Shown: one piece after another, positions 11,014 to 21,345 of the stretch | How positions within the stretch are numbered: position 1 is the first letter of the stretch | Layout: each line of letters opens with the position of its first letter | Origin: Serripes groenlandicus | Taxonomy: Eukaryota; Mollusca; Bivalvia; Cardiida; Cardiidae | NCBI GenBank assembly: GCA_031761405.1 | Contig: JASEVX010000010.1 | Location: 33,599,322 to 33,663,321, forward strand | Reading direction: 5' to 3' | Length of the DNA stretch: 64,000 nt | Translations under genes and position numbers: made by a program | Notes under the pieces: model-generated | Databases searched by the model: none | Told to the model about the DNA's origin: nothing | Seen by the model: the letters and a program-made list of their open reading frames with translations, nothing else

Positions 11014-11911
11014 TGAGCTATGTATGGTATGGGAGTAATCCTTGTCAAGAGCTATCTAAGGAGGAGGTCAGCTATGAATGGTATGGGAGTAATCCTTGTC
11101 AAGAGCTATCTAAGGAGGAGGTCAGCTATGAATGGTATGGGAGTAATCCTTGTCAAGAGCTATCTAAGGAGGAGGTCAGCTATGTATGGTATGGGAGTAA
11201 TCCTTGTCAAGAGCTATCTAAGGATGAGGTCAGCTATGTATGGTATGGGAGTAATCCTTGTCAAGAGCTATCTATGGAGGAGGTCAGCTATGAATGGTAT
11301 GGGAGTAATCCTTGTCAAGAGCTATCTAAGAAGGAGGTCAGCTATGTATGGTATGGGAGTAATCCTTGTCAACATCTCTCTAAGGAGGAGGTCAGCTATG
11401 TATGATATGGGAGTAATCCTTGTCAAGAGCTATCTAAGGAGGAGGTCAGCTATGTATGGTATGGCAGTAATCCTTGTCAAGAGCTATCTAAGGAGGAGGT
11501 CAGCTATGTATGGTATGGGAGTAATCCTTGTCAACAGCTCTCTAAGAAGGAGGTCAGCTATGTATGGTATGGGAGTAATCCTTGTCAAGAGCTATCTAAG
11601 GAGGAGGTCAGCTATGTATGGTAAGGGAGTAATCCTTGTCAAGAGCTCTCTAAGGAGGAGGTCAGCTATGTATGGTATGGGAGTAATCCTTGTCAAGAGC
11701 TCTCTAAGGAGGAGGTCAGCTACGTATGGTATGGGAGTAATCATTGTCAAGAGCTATCTAAGGAGGATGTCAGCTATGTATGGTATGGGAGTAATCCTTG
11801 TCAAGAGCTATCTAAGGAGGATGTCAGCTATGTATGGTATGGGAGTAATCCTTGCCAAGAGCTATCTAAGGAGGAGGTCAGCTATGTATGGTATGGGAGT
11901 AATCCCTATTA
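11014..11911 (+). repeat. 54-bp minisatellite with open reading frames
   Basis: About 16.6 head-to-tail copies of a 54-bp unit containing 'gtatgggagtaatccttgtc' and 'aagagctatctaaggaggag'. Every unit is a multiple of 3, so a 302-codon frame (11020-11928) encodes 18-residue repeats of the type MGVILVKSYLRRRSAMYG. A second frame encodes WYGSNPCQELSKEEVSYV repeats until a stop at 11405. There is no signal peptide, unique domain or splice context, so this is annotated as a satellite rather than a gene. Confidence 0.9.
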
Positions 11912-12002
11912 ACGCCGTTAAATTATAGCTACCTTGATGCATTAGGGAAGATTGTGCTTCAGTACAGGGTTGGCTGCACTGTGTAAAAATAGACATAATA
12001 TA

Positions 12003-12260
12003 TATATCGAGGGCTTGGCATGAAACAGTTGTTACTTAAAACCTATTTTGCAAACCCTGGTTTAGGAAAAAAGTTTGACCCATTTGTAAACAATGGAAAT
12101 TTAGGTGCCATTGCTCAGAACGAGCAATGGCACCTAAATTTCCATTGTTTACGAAGAAAAATGATTTAACGCTTATAAAGACTTTATGGCGAGGTGATAA
12201 ACCTTGGTAACCACATACCAATTTTAGTTACAACCGTTTCACGCCAAGCCCTCGATATAT
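12003..12260. mobile_element. MITE-4 with a perfect central palindrome
   Basis: Terminal inverted repeats 'tatcgagggcttggcatgaa' and its complement, one mismatch (g/a), flanked by TA/TATA, which fits a Tc1/mariner-type insertion. The centre is the hairpin at 12086-12152. The 61-codon minus frame is a by-product. Confidence 0.8.
12086..12152. repeat. Perfect 31-bp inverted repeat
   Basis: Arms 12086-12116 and 12122-12152 pair without mismatch around a 5-nt loop (agaac). The arms begin gtaaacaatgg and end ccattgtttac. Confidence 0.95.
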
Positions 12261-12340
12261 TCTTTATTTCCTTCAAAAATGAAGAGCATTACAATACATA
12301 GAATACAATAGATTACCTAACACATAGTATTATACAAAAG

Positions 12341-12531
12341 AAAAAATGAACACACCAAGAAAGAAAAAAGAGATCGAACATATAAACATGAAAATATGAA
12401 AATATGAGCACAACAAGAAGAAGAAAAGAAAACGAGATCGAACATATAAACATGCAAATATGAAAAAATGAAAGAATTAGCACATCAAGAAGAAAAAATG
12501 AAAAGAAGATCGAACATATAAGCATGAAAAT
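12341..12531. repeat. Three-copy A-rich tandem repeat
   Basis: Three units of about 65-70 bp, each containing 'gatcgaacatataa' and 'catgaaaatat'. Confidence 0.7.
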
Positions 12532-12719
12532 ACAATGGGATAACGGATGAATAACTAATATGTGTGGGGTTTGTTGGAGGCTAGCGCAAGTTGTAAAATG
12601 TTTGAAAGGTGGGTGTATAAATCCAGTGTGTTACCCATTGATAGACCTTACGAAGTAAGTAAGGTCACACACAGGGCATGCTTGAGTTGGTGTGGTTGAT
12701 ACAAAGCAGGATGGATACG

Positions 12720-13090
12720 GAATGAGTAAGTAAATTAGTAAAAAAAAATGAATGAGCAAACGAATGCATGATTGAATGGATAGATGAATGAATAATGAAG
12801 AAATCGGGTGAGTGAGCGAATAAAAAATCGAGTGAGTGAGTGAACAACTATTGAGTGAGTGAGTGAATGAATGAATGAATGGAAGACTATTAATGAATGA
12901 GTGAATAAATGAGTGAATGAACGAATGAATGAATGCACAAATGAATGTTTGTATGAATGTCAAGTCAGTCGATTAATCTAACACTCAATCAACCAACCAA
13001 TGAATCAACCATTCACTCTAATAATAACGAGATCGCACACAAATACACCCAAACGAACGAGTGGGCGAATGAGTAAATGAACGACTGAAT
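12720..13090. repeat. (GAAT/GAGT)n low-complexity tract
   Basis: A degenerate 'gaatgagtgaatga' run, densest at 12780-12955. It explains the Ser/His/Ile-rich minus frames (12631-12963). Confidence 0.85.
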
Positions 13091-13139
13091 TACAATTGTG
13101 AATATAGTCATCAATTTAGCATTATACATTACAAACGAG

Positions 13140-13505
13140 TTGTTTTCCTGTCAGTCACGTGGCAGTGCACCCTTTCCCATGTTCACCAGATGCATACAGC
13201 TAAAAAACTGTCTACATTGGTGCCAGAATAATATTGTGTTGGCCGCAATGTGTGAAAATAGACATTTCATAATGAGTGCGATGTCTCATTCCACACACTG
13301 TTCCCACATTATTGTATATTTGTAAATAACTCATTTCATGTGACTTTATGAGTTAATAGTATGTATATATTTTATGGTGACGTATAGGCCCAATGGGCCG
13401 AATGTGGTAAAGTTTGTATAAAATGTGTCATTCATGTATGTAAATTCACACAGGTCACGTTAATAAAACAGTTTTCTTATCTTATCTTTCTTATCTTATT
13501 TACAC
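13140..13505 (+). mobile_element. Possible 3' end of a non-LTR retrotransposon
   Basis: Ends with 'gttaataaaac' and a simple 'ttcttatcttatc' tail, after a 'ggcccaatgggcc' hairpin. The words 'gtgtgaaaatagacat' recur diverged at 11976-11998. No reverse transcriptase is present, so this would be a 5'-truncated LINE or a SINE. Confidence 0.35.
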
Positions 13506-13609
13506 ACGTTGATATAACAAGGGATTCCGACATTTCTAAGGCATGATGTATTTCTAAAACTTCTTACACTCTTCAAATCTGCAGCAGACGATTTAGAAAG
13601 TGAGAGTGA

Positions 13610-13815
13610 TTAAGTCTTTCAGCGCCGAATTGTTTAAAGTAGACTCTTCCATGTTCAAAATCGGGTGTGTCCATTTCTCAATCTATAAAAGTTTTGGACT
13701 ATTTTGGTAACTAAAAGGCAAACAATGCTGATTTCAGTTGAGACAGCTCGTTACGAGCTAATTCACCCGAATCTGCATTGTTTGCAAAAAAAACTCAATA
13801 TTGCGGGGGGCGCTG
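13610..13815. mobile_element. MITE-2 copy 1
   Basis: Left end ttaagtctttcagcgcc, right end reduced to ggcgctg. The internal inverted repeat runs from 'caaacaatgctgatttcag' to 'tctgcattgtttg' around 'agctcgttacgagct'. Confidence 0.8.
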
Positions 13816-13919
13816 TAAGCCGAATAATGTTTTGCAATCCGTGAGGTTTTTTTTAAAAAACCCGTTTAAACCTTAACTAAACCATCAATTGAAAAACAAA
13901 TAACAGAAAGTGAGAGTGA

Positions 13920-14125
13920 TTAACTCTTTCAGCGCCGAATTGTTTAAAGTAGACTCTTCCATGTTCAAAATCGGGTGTGTCCATTTCTTAATCTATAAAA
14001 GTTTTGGACTATTTTGGTAACTAAAAGGCAAACAATGCTGATTTCAGTTGAGACAGCTCGTTACGAGCTAATTCACCCGATTCTGCATTGTTTGCAAAAA
14101 AAACTCAATATTGCGGGTGGCGCTG
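13920..14125. mobile_element. MITE-2 copy 2
   Basis: Left end ttaactctttcagcgcc, right end reduced to ggcgctg. Same internal palindrome as copy 1; duplicated with it. Confidence 0.8.
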
Positions 14126-14211
14126 TAAGCCGAATATTGTTTTGCAATCCGTGAGTTTTTTTTTAAAAAACCCGTTTAAACCTTAACTAAACCATCAATT
14201 GAAAAACAAAT

Positions 14212-14869
14212 GTTTTTTAAACAGTGTTTTGCGTGTTGACATCATAGTCAAAGCGATTGCAAGACATCGTTCCGTAAATTGTCTAATCAGCTTTACATCA
14301 AAAAGGTTTTCAATAGGCCTCCAGCATGCTTTTACGACTAGATATTGAACAAGAAATGTCATGATCAGACTGGAAGGAGGCGGGTCTGGATCTTCACTGG
14401 CCGTTAAGTCCCAAAGGTATCATATAAACTGCAAAATGTATGTCGAGACAGATGATTTTGGTTTTCTTTATATTATGAGTCTCCTTGTACCGCATTGTGT
14501 ACCTTTTTTGTATGCAGCAGACGATTTTGAACATTTTATGACAATAACAATTATTGAATACTGTTGGAAAGATTGTGGCCAAGGGAGAAACTGCTCCTCC
14601 CTTCTCGCGGTGCCCATGGACAATGCACTACCTGAAACCCGCTGTTGATTAGTCACCCCAAGAATCAGGAATACATATACTTATTGAAATAATCACTAAA
14701 AGGGTTTTGGGGAGGGAGGGAATCCTCAAGTTTGACAACTTATTACATCAAGAAAATATCACGGGATCCCAGCATATTGATGCGTTATGAGATGATAATA
14801 ATAAGGAATTCCAGATTTCTCTCTGTCATGATGGTATTTTAAATACCGCACCCTTCAAATAACTCACAT
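14212..14869. other. Gene-free stretch with a MITE-1 remnant
   Basis: 'tatgcagcagacgattttga' at about 14511-14530 is a MITE-1 terminal word. A 'gatcagactgga...tctggatcttcactgg' motif at 14362-14402 recurs at 29330-29360. The 95-codon frame at 14361-14648 runs across both and is not regarded as a gene. Confidence 0.45.
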
Positions 14870-14988
14870 TCGTGCCCCACCTACAGTACAGCTCAAGGGG
14901 GTTTTCCAAAAACCCTCACCCCCGGGTTGAGGGGGGTATCGATAAAATGATAAACCGCCGGCGTTAAGTCGCTCCCCCGACTTAACCC
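14870..14988 (+). repeat. GC-rich interspersed repeat, left part
   Basis: 'tacagtacagctcaaggggg' and the palindromic 'aaccctcacccccgggttga' match, inverted, the repeat at 32950-33235. The element resumes at 15261 after the SINE. Confidence 0.55.
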
Positions 14989-15272
14989 ACCCGGCCGGGT
15001 AGCTCAATTGGTAGCGTATCTGACTCGTGATCTGTAGGTCACGGGTTCGATACCCGGTTGCCGCGACATTCTTTCGGGCGATGTTTTCCATTGCCTCTCA
15101 CCTCTGATCTATGTGAGAAAGTAGTCAGTGGCTTCGAAAGAATGTTGTGTAAGTACTGGTGTGGGAAAAGCCAGGAAAACATGGGTAGGTGCACTGACCG
15201 CCGTGATATGACCAAAGCTGTTGAAAGCGGCGTTAAACTCCAAACAAACAAACAAACAAACCGACTTAACCC
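14977..15272 (+). other. 12-bp target-site duplication around SINE-A
   Basis: ccgacttaaccc occurs at 14977-14988 and again at 15261-15272, exactly bracketing the SINE. It is a perfect duplication, as made by LINE-driven integration. Confidence 0.9.
14989..15260 (+). mobile_element. Full-length SINE-A
   Basis: A 272-bp retroposon. The head at about 14994-15061 is tRNA-like: box A 'tagctcaattgg', box B 'ggttcgatacc', and an anticodon-loop position reading cgt, so a tRNA-Thr ancestor is likely. The body carries 'cattctttcgggcgatg' and 'ccgccgtgatatgacc'. The tail is 'ggcgttaaactccaaacaaa' plus (caaa)n. There is no coding capacity; mobilisation would depend on a LINE. The copy at 44809-45009 is nearly identical, so the family was active recently. 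Confidence 0.9.
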
Positions 15273-16940
15273 GGCGTTTTACAGGTATTTCAGAGATATG
15301 CCCGCTTGAGGTGGATTGCAGGGTTCCCCCCGCTGAAAATGTTAAATGGGAGTGGCCTATATTTCTTTCGCGGAGCCCCCGCGAAAAAATGCGAGTGGGT
15401 GTGTTTTAATTTGTTTTCCGATGATACATTATGTTAACTATTCTATATTATTTACTCTGCTTCCCCAATAGTAAATTTTGCAGGCATATGCATCACGAGC
15501 GATTGTTTACTTTTCAAAATAATCGCTCGCCAGATTGATTATTCTGCATGGCGAGTGTTAATAAAAAAAATCAATATATTGCAATTTAATTTCAATAATA
15601 GTCGAGATTAAATGTTTTAGATGACGTTCCCTCTTTTCATTGGCTTTTAACTTGTGTTACTATATTTCATTTACTATATTTCATATTGTAACCCATTTCC
15701 ATTAATCCGAACCAGAAGTCTGTGAACGCATCTACAGGAGTCGATTTATGATGTAATTACGGATGGAAGAGAGAACACTGAAAAGGGAGCGACTTCTACG
15801 TCTCTTAAAATATGACCCCCTACTCAAATCTACATATATACTGCTAATTTTCAGGTCATTACATGTTTCCTCGGATATTAGCAAACCAATGGCTAAATCA
15901 AATAATGACAATTCAGTCAGATCAGATAAATCACTGTTACTAAATGTACCATGTACACTGTAGACCTGGATTTGTATGCGCATATATGTGCAAACTTGAC
16001 TCATCATGTATATATACGAGTATGTTTTATATGCTGAAACTAAGACCAAAACAAAGAAACACTGGAACAGTCGCTAAAATACCTTACTTGAATACTTTGA
16101 ACATCGAGTTGTCTGAGATCTATTGCTATGAAATCTGCATGTGCATATTGCAAACATTTATAATCAAATTCATTGTTCTACAGCATAATTGAGAAATAAA
16201 GCTTTACCTTTGAGAATGATAATCCTATGTTTACATTCACATACTATTAAGATCAACACGATTATGATAAATCCATTAACAAATTTATATTCATTTACCA
16301 AATCAAACAAAAATCACTTTTTATACGACACTACATTGAAGACAAATGAATCGCAAAACAGATTTCGTTTCAATATAAACATTAATGTTTGCGTGTAAAG
16401 GGTGTAGCACTTTATAAAGCACGTGACAGATGAAAAACGTGTGATATATTTTGTGTTGGTTGTCAGGCTGATTGAAAGACGGTGACGCGCATATAGATCA
16501 GAGGGCATTGTTTTTATTGATCCGACTAACCAGCTGGTAATCTGACAGTTTGTTTCGTCGTTTAAATAACATCGTTTTTTGGCAAGCAAATTTCATACAT
16601 ATATACATACATTTTATAAGATTCGGCTTAAAACTTGCATTTTGCTATTTTTCAATAGAAATATGTAAAAGAAATTTATCTATGTCCCCTAAAAAACACA
16701 AAAGATATTAGAACAATGTAAAACGACAACATAAAGTATATATGATCAAAGGTAATATAATTTGTTTTTAGCGTAGGCAGTGAAGTGTAGATCGAAACCA
16801 CTATGCGTATTCACGCAGGCAAATCTAGAAATTCCTTCGAAATATGTACAACAACATTGGATAGCATGAATGTGCGTGCTGATCTCTATATATACATTTA
16901 GCGAATGCCATAACGTTGGGTGCCCTTAATCATGATTGTT
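15273..16940. other. Gene-free stretch
   Basis: To about 15400 it continues the GC-rich repeat ('cgcggagcccccgcg' hairpin at about 15370). A short inverted repeat 'gagcgattgtt...aataatcgctc' lies at 15497-15529. The overlapping small frames at 15732-16589 on both strands show no domain. Confidence 0.45.
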
Positions 16941-16944
16941 TGCA

Positions 16945-17022
16945 GTGTCGAGATATGTGAATTGGCCGCAGTAATTTGACTGAACAATTGTTGAAAACGA
17001 CGTTTTATCCCAATTAATCAAC
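16945..17022 (+). mobile_element. SINE tail fragment
   Basis: 'gtgtcgagatatgtgaattg', 'ttgactgaacaattgttgaa' and 'aacgacgttttatccc' follow the order of the common SINE tail; diverged. Confidence 0.5.
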
Positions 17023-17234
17023 ATTGAGCATTGTTAAAAGCATATGATGAAATGCTTATTTTAAAAATAAACGGAAACTTTTATGAAATCATTTAATTCG
17101 GAGTAGAGATTTCAAATATATTCCAATAGTCTGCATGTTTAAACTAATTGTATCGGAGCAAAATATAGGTCCTGTTTCTGGTTTATATTTATTTACGTTT
17201 ACCAATATATGCCTGTATCATAAGCCATAGGACC

Positions 17235-17318
17235 TGTCCCGAAGAAAGCTAGGAAACACATGAGTATCTGAACTGGCCGCCGTGATATGACTGAATAGTG
17301 TACAAACGGCGTTAAGCT
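17235..17318 (+). mobile_element. SINE tail fragment
   Basis: 'ctaggaaacacatgagta', 'tggccgccgtgatatgactg' and 'aacggcgttaagc' match SINE-A and SINE-B tails. Confidence 0.6.
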
Positions 17319-18086
17319 TTTCTTACTGGAATGCGATTAATTAAATCCTGCGCAGGGAAGAACAAATAAAACATGCACAAAACAACCGCTGCACACTAGT
17401 TCAGAGCGAGTGTATGAGAAAAGGAACAAGCTATTTTAAGTGTATGTTCAGATTGTCTTGTGAACCTGGTCAGTTTAATCAAAATCTATAAAAGTTGACA
17501 GTTTCGTCTAACAATCTTGTAAGTTATATATGAGCTGTATGCATCCCTGTTCTTGATCTAAACTTTGCACAAAAGCCAACTTTTAACTTGTGACATGCAC
17601 AAGCTCATAATATCCTCATCTTCTAGTAGTGCCTAGTGACTTTGGGTATTGTTGATTTGACATCAAAGTTATTTTTGCATTAAATAAGGAATCAACTTTT
17701 CTGTTAATGTTGTGTTTTTGCCATTTATGACTGTATAACAGGTTGCAACAGGTTGCTGGTGTACATACACTATACTGTTCGAATTGGCATCAATATCCCC
17801 TAACACGCCTCATTTATAGGTAATACTTTGTACCTGTGCATAGTGGACTTCGTTTAGATATGCATACAGTAAAATAAAACATCATGGAAAAAGCTGGTGT
17901 ATCTTAAAATTGCCATCTGATACGTCGACTATCGTAAACAGATCCAAGTTATATCATAAACCGGTGCGTGATCGCCCCGCCCCGCTCAATGAATATGTAT
18001 ACTTGATATACATGTATGCAGCAGACGACATATAAAATATCTACGCAAAACTTTGTGATATTACAATAAATAGAAGCTTAATTATT
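17319..18086. other. Gene-free stretch with a MITE-1 remnant
   Basis: 'tatgcagcagacgacatata' at about 18012-18033 is a MITE-1 terminal word. Nothing else recognised. Confidence 0.4.
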
Positions 18087-18180
18087 GAGCCCCGATAACT
18101 CAGTCGGTAGCGACACAGGCTGTAAATCCAAGGGTTATGAGTTCGAATACCAGCTCCGCCAACATTTTCGAAGTTTGACG
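18087..18180 (+). mobile_element. SINE-B head fragment
   Basis: 'gagccccgataactcagtcg' (box A region) and 'gagttcgaataccagctccg' (box B) match the SINE-B head; the body is lost after 'acattttcgaagtttgacg'. Confidence 0.65.
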
Positions 18181-18204
18181 AAACGTCACTCGTGTTTAAA
18201 ATGT

Positions 18205-18712
18205 ATGATGTTTTAGAGACTTAAATATATATCAATTGTAGAACTCGATGACCCGCATCAGGCGTAATTAGATGTCTCCGTTTCGGTCAAATATAAAGGT
18301 GTATGGATGCGAAATAAGGGGATAAGCTTCCACTTTTATGACAATTGCTCTTATAACGTAACCAACACGGATGTTGTGTTTGCCTGAAAGAATCACCTCA
18401 TTAGTTTTAGAGACTTAAAAAGATACCCATTGTAGAACTCGATGACCCGCGTCAAACGTAATTGGATGTCTCTGTTTCGGTCAAATATAAATGTGTATGG
18501 ATACGAAATAAGGGGATTTATTGGCATTTTCCTCACTATTGCTCTTATAACATAACCAAAACGGATGTTGTGTTTTTTTTAAAGAATCGCCACATTGGTT
18601 TTAGAGACTTAAAAAGGCACCTAATGTAGAACTATATGACCCGCATCAGGCGTAATTGGGTTTTATGATGTCTCCGTTTCCGTCAAATATAAAGGTGTTT
18701 GAAAAGAGTAGA
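18205..18712. repeat. Three-copy tandem repeat, unit about 195 bp
   Basis: Units starting 'ttttagagacttaaa' at about 18209, 18403 and 18598 share 'tgtagaactcgatgacccgc', 'gtttcggtcaaatataaa' and 'aacggatgttgtgtt'. The third is truncated. Confidence 0.85.
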
Positions 18713-19139
18713 GTTACACCAAGAAAATAGATCTAGTACCATATAACATGAAGGCAAACAGTGAAGACTGGTGAGACGGCGCGTATGGTGAGACTCAAAT
18801 GGTACTTGCATGTACACAGATGCAACCGCAGTTCTAACTGCCTGAAATCGATTAACCGTTTCCCGCATAAGTCAAATCTGCAGCAGACGACATTGAACTA
18901 ATTAAGTCAAACGTATGAACACTCTCATTTCAATAACATTTTTCTCTCTATCTCTGTCTCGCTCTGTCTCTCGCACTCTGTCTGTTTATCTGTCTCTGTT
19001 CTGGTTTCTCTCTCTCTCTCCTTAACTGATGGATTGACCAATTACATTACTATTACATTGCTTATTTCTTTTATCCAACGTGCAATACCTTTTCCATCTT
19101 ATTTTCTTTGTCCGTATGCTTTTAAGACACTTTTACAAG
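18713..19139. other. Gene-free stretch with CT-rich DNA
   Basis: Contains a MITE-1 terminal word 'ctgcagcagacgacattgaa' at 18879-18898 and a CT-rich tract at 18940-19020. Confidence 0.45.
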
Positions 19140-19290
19140 AGACTTTACCCCCTTGGTGATGAGCAGGGCTGTGGGGTTTGCAATTCGACTGACTCGATGG
19201 CGTCAGGTAACTTTGACTGGTAACTTCCTAAAGAGTCACCGTCATATAACTCAACAATTGCTGAATGCGACGGAAAACACCAAACGCACC
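19140..19290 (+). mobile_element. Degenerate SINE
   Basis: 'gatgagcagggctgtggggt' leads to 'gtcatataactcaacaattg' and 'gacggaaaacaccaaacgca', the order of a mollusc SINE body and tail. Confidence 0.4.
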
Positions 19291-19749
19291 CAACGGTTAA
19301 TTTTTTTATCTGATTACTCAAAAAGTATTTAAAAACTGATGTGTTTATTACCTTGATGTGTGGTTAGTCCGCATGCCCATAAAGCGATTTGAAATGAGAC
19401 GGCAAACTCTAAATCGTTGGCCCTGTGAATGAAACGAATACCTAAACTGAAGTACAGCGCACTTGCAATAGTTCGAACATGTGATGATTCGATTGAAAAT
19501 CGTTTAACTCGAACCAATGTCTTCCTGGAACGGAACCCTTCTTTTAAAAACAGCGTAAGAGCAATCATTATAGCTCAGACGATAACCATGTTCAGGTATT
19601 TCATGTAAAGTGCGAATCAAAGAACTCAAAGTACCACTGAAAAAATCTCTTATTTATCTACAACTACCTTTCAATATTACTCGTTCACACCAATGCATTT
19701 GTAAATAAAAGCACTGCAGTGCTGACGACATGGGGTCTGCTGTAAGCTT
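19291..19749. other. Gene-free stretch
   Basis: A 79-codon minus frame (19329-19568) has no recognisable domain. Confidence 0.35.
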
Positions 19750-19985
19750 GGATTGTTCGACGCACGAGTCCTACGGCCCCCGGTTAATATGCCACTGTAT
19801 ATTTCACGTGACTTCTTTTGTGGGGTGGGGTAGTCGGGCACGGGCCCTATGGGCCCCCGCTAAATCCGCCACTACATTTGCCACGCTTTTTCTTTGTTTA
19901 CCATTAATTGTTCGACGCTCGGGACCTACGCCCCCCCCCCCCCCCGGTTAATCCGCCACTGTATTTTTCATGTGACTTCTTTCTT
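19750..19985. repeat. Three diverged units with a C homopolymer
   Basis: The pattern 'ttgttcgacgc...cctacg', C-rich run, 'ggttaatccgccactgtat', 'catgtgacttcttt' occurs about three times; the third contains a C run of about 17 (19930-19946). Confidence 0.65.
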
Positions 19986-20877
19986 TTTTTCCGTTCCTCT
20001 TCGCAAATGTAATGTTAACAAGCGTCCATATTTGACCTCTCGGCGCATTAATTTCTAAAGCATTTCTTAAACTTATATTGGAGTACTCACGCCTTAAGTT
20101 TTTCACTGATGTTCCAACAACATTAAAATGATATTTATGGGGGAGATCTTAACCTTTTAAATGCAGTTTTGTTGAATCCATGATGAACTATTTTTCTCGC
20201 GCAGTTTCTCATGCGTTGTTTGGTGCTAACAGCAATTGGCAGGCTGTCAACTCCGAATAAAATGGTTGTGCTACTATGACCAGGGGCTAAAGCCCCAGGC
20301 CAAAACCTATTCACCTTTCCTGATACCAAAATCCATCAAGGAGTTCGGAGAATGCGTTAGAGTTAAAATAACAGACGACGTCAACTTCCTATAATTATGC
20401 ATAGATGTTTTTTCAAATTCGTCTCCTGTAGAAAAGTTATGTGGAAAAAGGTCAAGACATTTTCAGAAAAATGTATAGAAATATTACACGTGTAGATGAA
20501 AAAGACATTGTAAATTAAATGAATAAGTATCTGTAGTTATACGTAGGAAGGCCATTCAATGAAGAGGAACTTGTGATTTCGTTTTAAATTCCTGAATTAA
20601 TTATGCTGCAAGTCCCCTCCCCATCCCGAAAAACGTCTTGACAGATTTGGGGTTCCATGACAAACTTACTGGACACGGAGCGATCGTATAAATTCTGGGG
20701 GCCCGTTCATTTCCGGTGGGCTGATCTTGTGCTTCCTGCGTGCAGCCCCCACCATTGCCGCGTTGGATGCTGAAATTGGAAAGATTGTTTTAGTCTGGGG
20801 AAGTAAGGAAATGACTGACAGACCTCTAGAAAGTTTATCATTTAATGTTTATTAAAACCTTACTTGACCTCAAAATA
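19986..20877. other. Gene-free stretch
   Basis: A 31-codon open stretch after an acceptor-like 'ttttaaatgcag' (20152-20163) was noted but not recognised. Otherwise nothing. Confidence 0.35.
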
Positions 20878-20945
20878 TCTATGTTGTGGGTACTCAAAAG
20901 TATCGTCTCATTGAAACTGTTCTATGGAGTCCCCACAACAAAGGT
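20878..20945. mobile_element. MITE-8 hairpin, degenerate
   Basis: 'ctatgttgtgggtactcaaa' faces 'gagtccccacaacaaagg'. It is the decayed form of the hairpin at 41739-41805. Outer words 'attaaaacctt' and 'aaggttttaat' form an additional inverted pair. Confidence 0.55.
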
Positions 20946-20966
20946 TTTAATGAGTGCTAAGAGAGA

Positions 20967-21235
20967 TATGAGCCTTTCCACGAGAAAACCAAAAGTATGG
21001 ACTCGTAAGGTATCGACCCAGTTCAGCCTGACCGCGCAGTCCTTGCAGGCTAACCCGGACCGCCACATTGCATCTCAGGGAAATAGAGGTATAGATTAAT
21101 GATTCCTGAAACAGAAAATCCACTGGAGGCGAAATGTGTCTGTCCGGGTTAGCCTGCGCGGCATGCTTAGGTTGATCCGGGTCAATACTTTAAGCAGAGT
21201 CCACAATGTTGGGTAGCTCGCGGAACGGCTCATAT
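20967..21235. mobile_element. MITE-3 copy
   Basis: Inverted ends 'tatgagcctttccacgagaa' and 'tcgcggaacggctcata'. The interior is GC-rich, with 'gtatcgacccagttcagcct' and 'ggcatgcttaggttgatccg'. Flanked by ATAT. The 84-codon frame is a by-product. Confidence 0.75.
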
Positions 21236-21345
21236 CGTGCGAGAAAGACCCTTCCCTTCTCATTATCCTGTCCTCTTGAATGACATTTTTCTTAAAGTTC
21301 CGTCTGTCTTGTTTATAGGACTGACCAGGGTGGAGTTACTCCTTT

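Larger units (their letters stand above)
13595..14211. repeat. 310-bp tandem duplication carrying MITE-2
   Basis: 13595-13904 and 13905-14211 are almost identical (a few substitutions over 300 bp). Each contains one MITE-2 (13610-13815 and 13920-14125) plus about 90 bp of flank ending 'aaccatcaattgaaaaac'. The duplication therefore happened after the MITE inserted. Confidence 0.9.

Noticed and set aside
11020..11928. 302-codon open frame as a repetitive protein gene
   Set aside because: It coincides exactly with the 54-bp minisatellite, a second frame is also open, and there is no leader, unique domain or splice context.
12631..12963. His/Ser/Ile-rich minus frames
   Set aside because: They arise from a GAAT/GAGT low-complexity tract.
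20163..20262. Terminal exon after an acceptor-like ttttaaatgcag
   Set aside because: About 31 open codons ending in TAA, but no family is recognised, the acceptor is weak and no partner exon is seen.
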